From contig NC_049987.1 of the NCBI RefSeq assembly GCF_000003815.2, positions 9,721,503 to 9,785,502 of the forward strand: 64,000 nt of DNA, given 5' to 3'. The translations under genes and the position numbers were made by a program. The notes below the pieces were generated by a model. That model worked only from the letters and a program-made list of their open reading frames with translations. It was not told where the DNA came from and did not search any database. Shown one piece after another: positions 12,001-22,177 of this stretch (positions are counted from its first letter, which is position 1; each line of letters starts with the position of its first letter). The DNA comes from Branchiostoma floridae. Taxonomy: Eukaryota; Chordata; Leptocardii; Amphioxiformes; Branchiostomatidae.

Positions 12001-15000
12001 GGCGGGAAAGTGGCGGACATGGCGCTCCACTACGCCAACAAGTACGGCCTGATGGTGGTCCGGCTCAACTCCAAGTTCGACCTGCGCCGTCTGTGTAAGG
12101 CCGTGGGAGCCACCGCTCTGCCCAGGCTGGTAAGGATTATCACTGTGTCAGTACTGTACATGATGTAGTTTATCTCACTGTATGACACTGAGTGAGTTTG
12201 ACTCCTTCTGGTCCAATGAGTGATTTTTTGAAAGCCTTTGATAGTTGTAAATGTAAGACTAAGAGTAAAAATTTCAGCATCTATCCTAATCTGCCCATAG
12301 GTAAAATCGTTACTGTTCAGAAGCTTTTATATAACCAGTGGTTATGAATTATGATGAGGAGTTTTCAGGACCTGGTTATGTAGTTTGAAGTACTGATAAT
12401 CAATGGTTATGTTCTGTTGTCCATCCAGACCCAGCCCACAGCTGAGGAACTGGGCCACTGTGACATGGTCTACTCTGACGAGATCGGCGAGGACAAAGTT
12501 GTCGTCTTTAAACAAGGTTAGCAGTGTACCAACTTTAACAAACAACTCTAGATTACTGTGGACTTGAGTGTCAAAATCGACCATTCTTTGCATTGCTTTT
12601 CATGTAAATAAAGAAAATAACAGTATGTTAAAAACTTTTAGTTTTACTTGTCCCTCTGCATACATGAGTGCTTGTGAAAAGTAGTTGGTTTCAAGATTGA
12701 TATTTTGCTGTTTTGTGTTCTGGTATATAGAATTCATGTATAAAACTACTCTTAAAAAAGCCTGTCCCAAAATGTTTATCCTATCAAATCTTGAGAGACA
12801 TAGATAGAATGTGTGCCATGAGCTAAAGTACCTATTGCTTCACTGTTGCTGTACAGAGAAAGAAGAGAGTGCCCTGGCCACCATTGTCATCCGGGGTTCA
12901 ACAGAGAACATCATGGATGATATTGAACGTGCCATTGATGATGGTGTGAACAACTTTAAAGTCATCACGAGGGTAAGACTCTTCTATATTGGTGTATGAT
13001 TTTCACCCGAGAAATCTTTTTTCAACAGAAGATACCATAACATGTTTATGTTGATTATGCTCAGTGTCTTTATATGCTCCAAAAACTGCACTGGAGATAG
13101 CATAATCAGGGTTCTCCCCAGAATTTTTTAGTATAGTGGAGGGGCTGGCAAAAATAACCTGGACCAACGCGCTGCGCTTTCATGGAAATGGGTTCATTTT
13201 GCAATGACAGAGGGTGTCAAATACTACAAGTACAATATATTGTTGTGATTCCTTTGTTGTGAAGTGGCAAAACGACTATTGTTTTGATCATGGCTCATTC
13301 ATAAGTTTTTGCAGACAACGCTGACTGGAAAAGTGATGCCACTTGGCACAAAAATCTGTGAATTGTCATTAATTTTAGCAAAACAAAGAAAATAGGGAAG
13401 AAACACACTAAATTTGAAAAGTAGTATAGTGGAGCTGGCTAGGAGTATAGTGGAGGGCCTCCCTTATTCCATCCTCTGGGGAGGACCCTGCATAATTCAG
13501 GATTATTAAAATTGATGCATAAACATATCATAATCAATCTATGAAACAAAGTTCCATTGATAGTTTCTTTCCATTTCTACACTGATTCTATCATAACTAT
13601 TTCATGTCTGAAAAAGGCCACTCATAGTTTATGATAGTTGATGGATGATTCTAATTGAAACCTTCCTCTCCGTGATACCAGGACCAACGGCTGCTACCTG
13701 GTGCAGGGGCTACAGAGATCGAGCTGGCCAGGCAGCTAGCATCGTATGCAGAGGTAAGGGCTGTAGCATTTCAGTAACAACTCAACGCTAGACTGATTGC
13801 TTCACGGATGAGGTAGACGCTGATAAATGTACAAGTCTTATTACTCCTCTCTGTATTTGTTGGAGGAAATTATTCTGAACACTGTGTGTCCAGTATATAG
13901 ATTTACATGTTGCTGTTGTTGTTCACCCTGTAGTGCCAAGTGGCTCATAAGTCAGATATGTTTCCTGCTGTTTCTGTAGCAGCGTATATTTTTACGGGGA
14001 GGGGTTACTAACCCTTCCCCTTTAACGTGCTCAAAACACCTCTTCAAACACAGAATCCCCATTTTACTTCCCTTCTGAAAGAGGGTTGGTCTCCATTTTA
14101 ACGAACTAATTAGAACCAGAGGTTACACTGTGAGGTTGCTACCAGTTGGGCTACAGGGACATCCCAGCAGATTATATACTGTTACAATATTTGGTGACTG
14201 AAACAAATTAAATTTTCACACTCCTATTTATGTCTATTACCTAAGAAGACACCTATGTGTCCCTTGAATCTCCCTACATTAAAATGTTGCTGCCCTGTGT
14301 TCTGACTTCCCTATTTCTCCACAGACTTGCCCAGGTTTGGAGCAGTACGCCATCATGAAGTACGCTGAGGCATTCGAGTCACTCGTAAAAGCATTAGCAG
14401 AAAACTGTGGCATCAAGGTAAGCTTCCTGTTCCCTCAGCTTAGCATTAATTACTGGTAGATGTACATTAGGTTTGTTTATCTATTTCATCAGGATATTCA
14501 GGTCTCTTACTGGTGCTTTTCAATGATTTCTGGTGGGAGACCCCAAAAATACACGAGCACAGTAAAAACAATGGTCAACTAAGGCCCACTTCAAACAGAC
14601 AACACTTATATAGTCGTGCGACTGTTATTGACTATTCGTTGTGGGCAACTGTTGTCTTTAGACATGCGTTCAGAGTATTGCGGGACACCCGCGGTGCAGG
14701 ATTCCACTGCGGTGCGTGCGTGCGTGCGTGACCCACAGTGACCCCTTGCTTGCAAATTAAAAATGGCAGGAGAATTCTTCATTTTCGTCATGCAGCAGAT
14801 TACTATTCTTTTGCTTGCAAACAAACATTGTCCCCAACAAAGAATGACACAGAGACGGGAAAATCTGGAATTAAAGCCGGCGTTCGTGGCCGCCGGTGGT
14901 ATTACAGATTACTACTAGTATCATGAAGGATGTAGCCACTGGTGGTGGGGCATTGCGCTGGAACAGGCAGTTTCTGATGACAAAAATACGTTTCCATTAC

Positions 15001-16690
15001 TGACTGCATGTATATTTACAGAGAAAAATGCCCTTTCAAATAGAAAAAAACATGCTTCAGGCTTATTAGCATATGATCCAGTCCCGTCACCGGCGACGAT
15101 TTTTCTTTAGACATGTGAGGAATAGTCGCAGACCCCCCGCTGAAGGGTCGCGCGACTGGGTCCGAGGTGGTCGCACGATGATTCCATAAAAACCCTCGCA
15201 CGACTATTTTGATCCTCTTTAGACAGCCTAAAAATATCGTCGCCGGCAACGTTGTCGACAACAACAGTCGCACGACTATGAAAGTGTTGTCTGTCTAAAG
15301 TCGGCCTAAAATGAACTGCATGTATTAGTATTGATCTTCGTGAACCTGGAGCATAGTCTAACTTACCAGTGTAACAATATAATTTGAGTGCCACTATGGA
15401 GTGGTTAAGTTTGATGTTACCAGTAGATGTTGTTGTAAATGTTGTAACATGTTTGCTTATTGCTTTCTCCAGAGCCAGGAGCTGATAGCCAACCTGTATG
15501 CTGAACACCAGCAGGGCAGGAAGAACGTTGGCTTTGACAATGAGGTAAACTTCTGTTCTCTCATGTGGGTTAGTCTGAGTAATTCATGTTTCTAACAGCC
15601 CCCAAGTTTGTGGTTCTTCAAGGGGTCCCAATTGACAGTAAGAGATTGTGTAAAACAGGCTAAGAGTTTGGTAAAGTTTGTGCAGGATGTTTGTACTGCA
15701 TAAGCTGTAAACTGCCTCATGGCATAACACACCAGGTTTGTACTGAAGGGTACAAGCTGTACATCTGTACAGACTTATTTATCCACCCACACTGGAATGG
15801 GCTGACAATATAACATACTTTGTATATTAGAACTAATAACATTTGACCATACGTTGGTTTTATGTCTCATTACAAGCATTAAGGGAATACGATATCAGGT
15901 GCCATGAATACAATAGAAGCTGTCAATATGAATGTATGGGGACTTACTCAGATGTTATGTTACTGTGTCCCACAGGGGGAGGGAGTCGCAGTTAAAGATG
16001 TTGCTGAGGCCAATATCCTGGAGCCGTTCCTAACCAAGATGTGGGGCATCAGACTAGCCTCTAACGCCGCGGCTACGGTACTGAAGGTGGACCAGGTAGG
16101 GGAACCTTTTCTTTCATACAGAACTGGCCACATCTGCCAGATGGACAAAGTCACATTGATATTCTTAAGGTTTGAAACTTGCAGGTCTGGAGGATAAACA
16201 AGACCATGTATCTCTAAATCTTGCTGCTTCGTTTGCAAAGATCACAACTCTGAAGTTTATGTGCCGGTCCAAAAAACAAGTGAATTTGTACACCAAAAAG
16301 CAGTTACTCAAGCAACTGCATATGATTTTGGAAACGGCCAGATGTTTCAGACAGCCATCTGGTGTCTTTTATTAGTGACACTGAACAAAAACTTCTTTGA
16401 GATAGTTTTTATATCCTAGCTTTGAATGGATATGGAAAAGAGATCTAGTTGGAGAACAGATTTATCCTAACAATGAATTAATATGCAAAAGGGGAGGGGG
16501 GGAGGAAGACAAATTTTTGATAGACCAAGTGGATTTGTCATGGAAAAGATTTGGATCCTGATTTGGGAATGCATCAGTGGAGTGATTTAGTTTTAACCTT
16601 GTTTCTGTTGTTTTTCCACAGATAATTATGTCCAAGCCAGCGGGAGGTCCCAAACCCAGAGAGAAGGCAGACTGGGATGATGATGACTGA
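3085..16690 (+). CDS. CCT8: T-complex protein 1 subunit theta (chaperonin CCT8)
   Basis: CCT8 is one of eight paralogous subunits of the cytosolic TRiC/CCT chaperonin, which folds actin, tubulin and other proteins in an ATP-driven cycle. Coding exons, all with AG/GT borders: 3085-3144, 3860-3950, 9371-9450, 9920-10051, 10161-10230, 10457-10586, 10874-10935, 11097-11306, 11956-12129, 12429-12516, 12857-12972, 13682-13753, 14325-14417, 15473-15544, 15976-16095, 16622-16690. Sum is about 545 residues, against 548 in human. Start MAMRVPKAPGLAQMLK aligns with the vertebrate N-terminus. Group II chaperonin motifs seen: TAYGPNG (exon 2/3), NDAATI (exon 3), GDGTN (exon 4), and GAGATEIEL (exon 12), where vertebrates have GGGATE. 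The end is an acidic tail DWDDDD, typical of theta. Odd: exon 6 is one base too long. The frame breaks at about 10524-10531 and reaches TAA, while the correct residues (SKQYGNEDFL) continue one base over and the exon 7 phase fits only if one base is removed. An assembly error is the simplest reading. Confidence 0.97.
3957..4090 (-). mobile_element. tRNA-derived SINE fragment
   Basis: Read on the minus strand, a tRNA-like B box (GGTTCGATTCC, plus 3975-3985) sits in a T-arm-like hairpin CCTGGG...CCCAGG. An A-box-like TGGCCTAATGGTT lies upstream at about 4023-4035. No acceptor-stem pairing typical of a real tRNA is seen, so this is a SINE head, not a tRNA gene. It starts within about 10 bases of the CCT8 exon 2 donor. 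Confidence 0.6.
4900..5900. repeat. Degenerate tandem repeat, about 4 copies
   Basis: A unit of roughly 180-250 bp recurs with the core 'aagctaaggtcttcaaac', then 'ttttgtgtacattcc', then 'gatagtaactcgactg', then 'gtttacgagaaattgggcc', then 'cgccattttttgttgacat'. Cores start near 4915, 5365, 5575 and 5785. Copies differ by many substitutions and small indels, so the array is old. Non-coding. Confidence 0.7.
6018..6058 (+). CDS. Unassigned coding-like exon A inside CCT8 intron 2
   Basis: A 41-nt segment follows a strong acceptor (long T-rich tract then GATAG) and ends at AAAAG|GTAATT. Its third frame reads KEKDVVEEKPKSK and joins in frame with exon B at 6885. If spliced into CCT8 after exon 2 it would instead be read in another frame and reach a stop at the start of exon B, so it is either part of a separate nested gene or a stop-introducing exon. 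I recognise no family. Confidence 0.35.
6885..6983 (+). CDS. Unassigned coding-like exon B inside CCT8 intron 2
   Basis: A strong acceptor (TATTCTTTGCAG) precedes a 99-nt open segment reading, after the junction codon, DLRQRLDYSKRLGDYV and then VKNIYEKKQDYTFKKKG. The possible donor is AAAG|GTGTTG. If there is no donor the frame stops at a TGA near 7048. The basic, aromatic, helix-like residue mix looks coding. I found no convincing start exon upstream or further exon downstream. Function unknown. Confidence 0.35.
8704..9107 (-). pseudogene. Decayed cysteine-rich ORF, P2X7 C-terminal-domain-like
   Basis: From an ATG at 9107 the minus strand reads MADSGGRGSD, a stop, then an acidic stretch (FDPDYIMPYAYEPERDSEE). 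After a frame change it reads WCRC and then CECMCCHDLRELTDP, followed by LKCVKLHEEFHP. The spaced Cys/His pattern resembles the cysteine-rich P2X7 'ballast' type domain found in many invertebrate proteins. Internal stops and at least one frameshift mark it as broken. It lies next to the right end of the TTAA-flanked region, so it may be element cargo. The family call is from motif memory only. Confidence 0.4.
10457..10586 (+). other. CCT8: CCT8 exon 6 carrying a 1-base frameshift
   Basis: The exon is 130 nt; 129 nt are needed for the flanking phases. Reading from the acceptor gives DLVCGEVKDLRKSEEVFK then VIRTAVA, and then the frame is lost. Shifting by one base restores SKQYGNEDFLSNLITKAC, matching the family. 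The extra base lies at about 10524-10531, near residue 169. Confidence 0.9.
13107..13490. mobile_element. Foldback element, hAT-like ends
   Basis: The ends are CAGGGTTCTCCCCAGA and its near-inverse (CTCTGGGGAGGACCCTG), flanked by the direct repeat CATAAT at 13101-13106 and 13491-13496. The interior repeats 'agtatagtggag' near both ends. It has no coding capacity, so it is a non-autonomous (MITE-type) insertion in CCT8 intron 11. Confidence 0.8.
14010..14170 (-). repeat. Possible old tRNA-derived SINE
   Basis: The minus strand shows an A-box-like TAGCCCAACTGGTAGC and, about 25 bases later, a weak B-box-like CTGGTTCTAATTAG. The pattern is degenerate and I see no flanking duplication. Confidence 0.25.
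14583..15306. mobile_element. Foldback element, Harbinger-like, TAA target site
   Basis: The left end is GGCCCACTTCAAACAGACAA and the right end its inverse; the inverted match runs about 45 bases. Direct repeats TAA flank both ends (14580-14582 and 15307-15309). GG-starting ends with a TAA site fit PIF/Harbinger. It lies in CCT8 intron 13 and encodes nothing I recognise. Confidence 0.75.
16290..16372 (+). repeat. Fragment of a dispersed foldback family
   Basis: The stretch containing 'gcagttactcaagcaactg' and 'gattttggaaacggccagat' recurs at 38411, 45304 and (inverted) about 51880. This copy is half a hairpin, in CCT8 intron 15. Confidence 0.65.
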
Positions 16691-17801
16691 TCTGGTAGCA
16701 ACGTGCCTATCCTACAGGACTTTGTAGTCTAGCTTTCACCCGTGTATGTTTGAATTGGTATTTAATGATAGTACATGTAGCAGGGGACCACAAAGATGGA
16801 ACGGAAAGGTGAAAAAGCCGTTAGTGTCCTGTGCGATTATTGTCCAGTTTTGAATCCACTGCAACTGTGGAAGAAGTTTGATGATAAACTGTCTGCCTTT
16901 TCACAATTCTGGGGACTGTGCAGAGAGATGGATCGAAGGAAGTATGAGATTACCAAGACATTATTTGCAAGAAACCGAAATGCCTCTGTGTTACTTTACA
17001 TTTGCAAGGATTCCCTATATCTACTAAACATTTATTCATAGTTTCAAACGGGTGGTCGATCAATGGACATTAAAGTTCTTTTTTCATGACTAAAAGTGAA
17101 ATACCTGCTGACATTTTGCAAACAATAAGTGCAGCCTTGTGTCAAACAGTGAATGAGGCCTTGTCTCAAATATTGCGTGGGATCTTGTCTCCTACTAGGT
17201 TAGAAGAATACAGTCCCAGACAGGATGAGGGGGCTAAAAACTCAGTCATGATTGGGACTGTATTCTTCTTGATGCAGCGCTGGTAGTCAGAAAACGTCAC
17301 TATTACCCTCATGTCTTAGGAAAGTATCATATGGACTATTGAAATATTGCAAGTATGCCTTTGGTTGTTTGAAAAGAACTCTAATATCTCCTGTTCTGAA
17401 CTTTGCATGACATTGGAAAATTTGATAGCATTAGCAACATTGAATTTTCTGTTTTTGTCACAAGTAATGTTATGTGTACAAATTGTTGAATCTCTATGAT
17501 AGCAACTTTTGTATCATATTACATGTGTACTTCTCGTGGGGAAATATCGCATTCCAAATATGAAGTAGAACTTTTCAAATGTGCACATGAAGTTGTTCGC
17601 AGCATCGAAAGCCATACAGGTGCTAGATGTAGATCATTAGCTTTTCTACTTATTACATGTACTTTCTTTTCTATCAAAGGTGCATTTCCCCAGTTATATT
17701 GTGCTGTGTGTGTTTGTGTGATTATGAATTGTGACACCAAAAGACTTGTTAAGTGCAAGAACATCTTATGATGAATATTCAATGCTATTTGAAAGATTGA
17801 A

Positions 17802-17807
17802 AATAAA
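17802..17807 (+). terminator. CCT8 poly(A) signal
   Basis: AATAAA about 1.1 kb after the CCT8 stop; the first canonical signal I noticed on this strand. Confidence 0.5.
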
Positions 17808-17911
17808 TGACAAAATAACTGTCATATGGATTATTGTCAGTGTTTTTTTTACAGGAATATCTTCTGTAGTCAATCTTACACATAGATATACAACCAGTTT
17901 TATAAGCAGGT

Positions 17912-17917
17912 TTTATT
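17912..17917 (-). terminator. Poly(A) signal for the minus-strand orphan gene
   Basis: AATAAA on the minus strand (TTTATT on plus), about 125 bp past the stop of the 326-residue ORF. It faces the CCT8 signal about 105 bp away. Confidence 0.5.
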
Positions 17918-18042
17918 TAGTCTTTCATTGATTCCAACCTCAGATATTTATATAGTAGAAATTGAGTTCAACATTGAGGAAAATGTAAACTTTCTCACTT
18001 TTTAAAAATTATTACTGAAAATAACTGAATTGTAACATCATG

Positions 18043-19023
18043 TCACACCCGTGGGACCAGATTCCTATTCAGCGAGGATCCTTTAACCAGTGGTCGAGTC
18101 AGTGGTAGCAAGGGAAAAGGAATAGTCTTTTTATGCCTGTACATTAGACTAGACAACACTTCCGATCGCCTTTCATCTTCTACAGCCTCGTACCAGCGCC
18201 CCCATGCGACCCATGGCGCTCTGTGCAGGACTTCGGGTGACGACTGCTTTGAAGTTCGGTTGACTTGAGAAACTCCAGATGAGGAGACCACCTTCGCTTC
18301 TGGGGTATTAGGCTCTGTATTTCTTCCTCGTCCAGATGCAACACTTGTCCTAGGATTCACTGGTATTTTGAAGGGCAGCAAAACTAGTGAAAAAGTTGAC
18401 ACTGATGTTCTTTGCGGTTTTGCGACGTTGCACGGTGAAATTGCCTCAGGTATTACACTTGTACGCACAGAACTGCCTAACTTGTCTGTCACAACGTCTG
18501 AAGATGTTGAAGACTTTCTTGAACGCCTACTTGATGACTTCTTGTGTTTCTTTGAGTCAGTTTTTTTCGTGGTTTTCCATAGTTTAACGTTTTCTTCTGT
18601 TCTACGGTGTGCCTCTGCGGCGTTGTCACGGTCAGAATTCAAAGTGCGCCGGCGTTCCGGCTTGTCGTCAACAATTGTGTCACTAGAGAGCGCTTTTTCT
18701 TCTCCGTTTCTCCCTTGTGGTTTCAGGTTAGAACTTGACGCCCTCCTAGAAGTTGTTGCAAACGATGGCTCGCAAAATGTGTCTCCAGCACCGTAATCCT
18801 CGCATATTTCCCGCGGTTGGTTCAAAGTGAAGTACCGAACTTTGACCTCCAGACATTTCTTCCAGTCTTGGCGGACTGGAGTCGAACTGTTCCCGGTACT
18901 TCTGTAGATGAAGGATGGAGGCGTTGACCGGTGATACATCGGACTGTCACGAGAGTCATAGGATAAAACTGTAACCTTGATGTTGGTAGGCTCGGACTTT
19001 CGACGCATCCTCAAGCCTGACAT
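18043..19023 (-). CDS. Hypothetical Ser/Arg/Lys-rich disordered protein (326 aa)
   Basis: A single uninterrupted frame of 326 codons, far longer than background in this AT-rich window, starting MSGLRMRRKSEPTN. I recognise no domain. There is no signal peptide or membrane segment. The middle is low-complexity and basic, with a cluster KKTDSKKHKKSSSRRSRK at about residues 153-170 that looks like a nuclear-localisation or RNA-binding type basic patch. Ser, Arg and Thr are abundant, so many phospho-sites are possible. A minus-strand poly(A) signal follows at 17912-17917. It is convergent with CCT8. It may be intronless, or the last exon of a longer gene. Function unknown. Confidence 0.55.
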   Translation of the reverse strand: MSGLRMRRKSEPTNIKVTVLSYDSRDSPMYHRSTPPSFIYRSTGNSSTPVRQDWKKCLEVKVRYFTLNQPREICEDYGAGDTFCEPSFATTSRRASSSNLKPQGRNGEEKALSSDTIVDDKPERRRTLNSDRDNAAEAHRRTEENVKLWKTTKKTDSKKHKKSSSRRSRKSSTSSDVVTDKLGSSVRTSVIPEAISPCNVAKPQRTSVSTFSLVLLPFKIPVNPRTSVASGRGRNTEPNTPEAKVVSSSGVSQVNRTSKQSSPEVLHRAPWVAWGRWYEAVEDERRSEVLSSLMYRHKKTIPFPLLPLTRPLVKGSSLNRNLVPRV

Positions 19024-20707
19024 TGCGCCAATCCTTCAATAGATCTCGATAAAGTTAACTTTCCTCGAACCGGAAAATATAAAGATCAAGAGATCAAGAT
19101 CAAGCCATTAGATTGTTGGTTATACAAGTAAGCAAGTTGTTTGTTTTTAACTGTTCCTTAGTAACTTGATTCTTATTATTAATTCTACGAAACGGTATTC
19201 TATAGACGCACTGACGTAGGATGTATAACATAGCGATCTTTCTTGCCTTTACAATTAACAGGTGAGTTGAGATAAAGATACTGGACCCACACAAGCATCA
19301 TGTATATGTGCAACCCGTATATGTACGGGCTCAGCAGGACAAGGGTTAAGTTGCGGGACACAGAGTAAGTGTTTTACTTGTTAGCTTATCTATATATTCT
19401 ATATTTTGCAGGTACTAGTATGAATTTGTTACATTAATTCTTATTTGGCGCCGACCTTTCATTATACAAACGGAAGAATTAAAACAAATGTCCCCATAAT
19501 TCCATATCTACCCGTTACGAACAAGAAATTATGTACTAGCATACATGAATGTAGGTGGCGCTTTGACAGGGCACAGAGTTACACTGTGGGGATTTTTCAG
19601 GTCAATGGACAATGCCTCTTGCACACTATTGTCGTTATAAGAAAACACTGTCACAGAACACCTTACTACACTTAGCAGTCCACTAGTTCAAGCGAATAAA
19701 CAACAGCTAATAAACAACAGCGAATGCATATCATATTGGTACATGAACAATATATTCAGTCTTAACTACTGACTGAACTACGTCAACTTGCTACACGAAA
19801 TGGAATCTTATCTTTAAGCACACGGGAAGCACTCTTGAAGCTTTATACGCAAAGCATAATTTCATAAAAACAACGCAAGCTTTACGCATGCTTCGTGCTT
19901 AGAGACTGTCGGATTTTCGTGCAGTGAACGATCTTTATATTGATTCATTTGAGAGGGAAAACATATCTTCTTTTCATGGGAAAAACATGTCTCTCAATCT
20001 CAACATTTCCATCCGAGGTGCGAACGTGATCAGATGTTATCTGCTGCAATTAAGTGCAAATTTAGCCATTCTCTTTGTTCGCGGCCTCTGCCGGCTGTTA
20101 CCATGTCGCCGATGACGCACTGATGACGTCAATGGATTATCCATCAGCCTAGATTTACCCGCGGCGTCTGTCAATTTCAGCACAATTAGATCTGTAATGT
20201 GAGCCCCGGGCAAAAACAAACCTGCATACAGTATAAAGGAGTATATTCACGTTCTAAATAAACAGAACATCTTATTGAGATAGCTTGCTAGATGATCCCA
20301 AGAACTAGTGTTTTATCATAGAGTTCATAAGCGCCCAGTACACTCAAGACTCAAGACAGTAGAATTTCAATACTAGTATACGCGCTGCTTGACAGAAAGC
20401 GTGATATTGGGGTTACGATTATAGCAATACATTTTACGGTAACAGGCCTACGTGGTGCAAAGGTACAGTAGCACATTGTGAACCCGAGGTGCAGTACGGT
20501 ACTTTGAGATCTCTGCCATTTCACTTTTGGTTACAACTTAAGTATTTCATTCCACATCTGCAAATATTACGTGCAACGATGAGGACGGTGAGTGATTTTT
20601 TTGTGCATTCACGCTGACATAACGTTATGACCTGGTTCGTTGTGAATACGGGCGTTCTGCCACGTACAGTACAGCATGTACATGTACAGGTAATTTCGCT
20701 ATATACT
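19024..20707. other. No gene recognised
   Basis: AT-rich DNA with only short ORFs, no splice-linked coding signal and no inverted ends that I could pair. Confidence 0.5.
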
Positions 20708-20715
20708 CGCTCAGA

Positions 20716-21225
20716 ATAGACTCCGTTGCAGTCTTCGAAAGGGGCTGTTTTTTTTATTTTTTGGGTGCGTTGGTTCGCGATTTTCAACGTTGGTCGGGTT
20801 CTCTTGAACCCCCAAAGGGCCTTTGCCCAGGAAGATATATTGCTGAGAAAAAAAGGGCCCAAAAACCCCAATTTTGGTGATTTTCAAAGTGATGGCCCCC
20901 CATAAGCCTTTGAACGTCCTTTAAAAATACTTAATTCCTGAAATAATGGAAANNNNNNNNNNNNNNNNNNNNNNNNNNNNNNNNNNNNNNNNNNNNNNNN
21001 NNNNNNNNNNNNNNNNNNNNNNNNNNNNNNNNNNNNNNNNNNNNNNNNNNNNCACGATATAGTATCATCCTGAAAAAAACTCATTATCAAGGCAAACTCG
21101 GTTCCTCGGCAAACTCCCTTACCCGGCACAAGAGAACCCAGCCCAACGTTGAAAATCGCAAACCAACGCAACACCCCCCCCCCCCAATAAAAACCAGCCC
21201 CGTTCGAAGACTGCAACGGAGTCTA
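20716..21225. mobile_element. hAT-like foldback element, 8-bp target duplication
   Basis: Ends TAGACTCCGTTGCAGTCTTC and its inverse match for about 30 bases. Perfect 8-bp direct repeats CGCTCAGA lie at 20708-20715 and 21226-21233. The interior includes a 100-N gap (20953-21052), so true length is unknown. The same ends occur at 63493-63701, and part of the interior (near 20870-20940) recurs at 26775-26885. Confidence 0.85.
20953..21052. other. Assembly gap (100 N)
   Basis: Exactly 100 N inside a repetitive foldback element, which probably caused the gap. Confidence 0.99.
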
Positions 21226-21508
21226 CGCTCAGACTAGTCGTTTCGCTACACACATGTATGGGGTTTGCCATGTGAGATGTACATGTTTCTATAGCTCCTT
21301 GTCTGCACATCAAGGTCGTCTGGTGTTGTCACCTCGGTAAAGACCCCTGTTATTGATAATTGCCATAATCAAGTAGAATATATCGGGGACGTACATCTAT
21401 TCAACTCACTGAGGAATACGCCTGCATCGTTTTCTTTTTTTCTCCTTGCTTGGCAGCTCACATCCAGGGTTAACAGACAACACCACTACCCGTTATTCTG
21501 CATCGAAC

Positions 21509-21688
21509 TAGTCTCCAAGCAGACCCAACGGTGCCTAGAGATGGTATCAAAGCTGGCAAAGGAGTATAGCAGGCCAAAGGGAGATAGCCGGCTAAGGGAG
21601 TCAAACGGACACTTGGTGCCGCTATACTAAGTCCCTGGCCAGCTTTGATACTATTTCTAAGGCACCGTAGGGTCTGCTTGGAGACTAG
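21509..21688. mobile_element. 180-bp foldback element with 8-bp target duplication
   Basis: Ends TAGTCTCCAAGCAGACCC and its inverse pair along about 48 bases, including a shared 'tatcaaagctgg' stretch. Direct repeats CATCGAAC lie at 21501-21508 and 21689-21696. Non-autonomous hAT-like. A related 'ctccaagcagatgtt' end is seen near 21746. Confidence 0.85.
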
Positions 21689-22177
21689 CATCGAACCCCA
21701 TTTAGGCTTAGGTCCCAAATAGAAAAAAGGGCCCTCAGGGTATTCTCCAAGCAGATGTTAGGCTACGGCTGTTTTTTAAACGTTTTTGTAGGCGTTTTTA
21801 TCGGGCTTTCTATAGTGAATTCTGAAAGACACTGGTGCAATTGGGACCCAAGCCATTGGGGTGATATACACTTCTGTTAGGGGCCACATGCGTCATACTT
21901 GGACGGTGACGCAAAGGCGGTAATAGCATCAGGTGTGGAACGCAAGCACGTAAATGAAATCAACAGACATGATCTAGAGGAGAAGAAGTTTGGAAATGCC
22001 GCGCTTAATTGCCACTAGCGAGATGAAAAAGCATAATACTGGTGAAGGCTGAGGATGACTTTAGTATCAAATTTTTACCCTTACCCATCTACATGCAGTT
22101 AGTATGAACATGTCCAGAGACAATGGTACTTAGTATCTAACAACACTAATAATCTGTCTTCCCCCATTTTCCTACAG

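Noticed and set aside
15107-15508. 133-residue minus-strand ORF
   Set aside because: It crosses the Harbinger-like element and CCT8 exon 14 antisense; no coding signal of its own.
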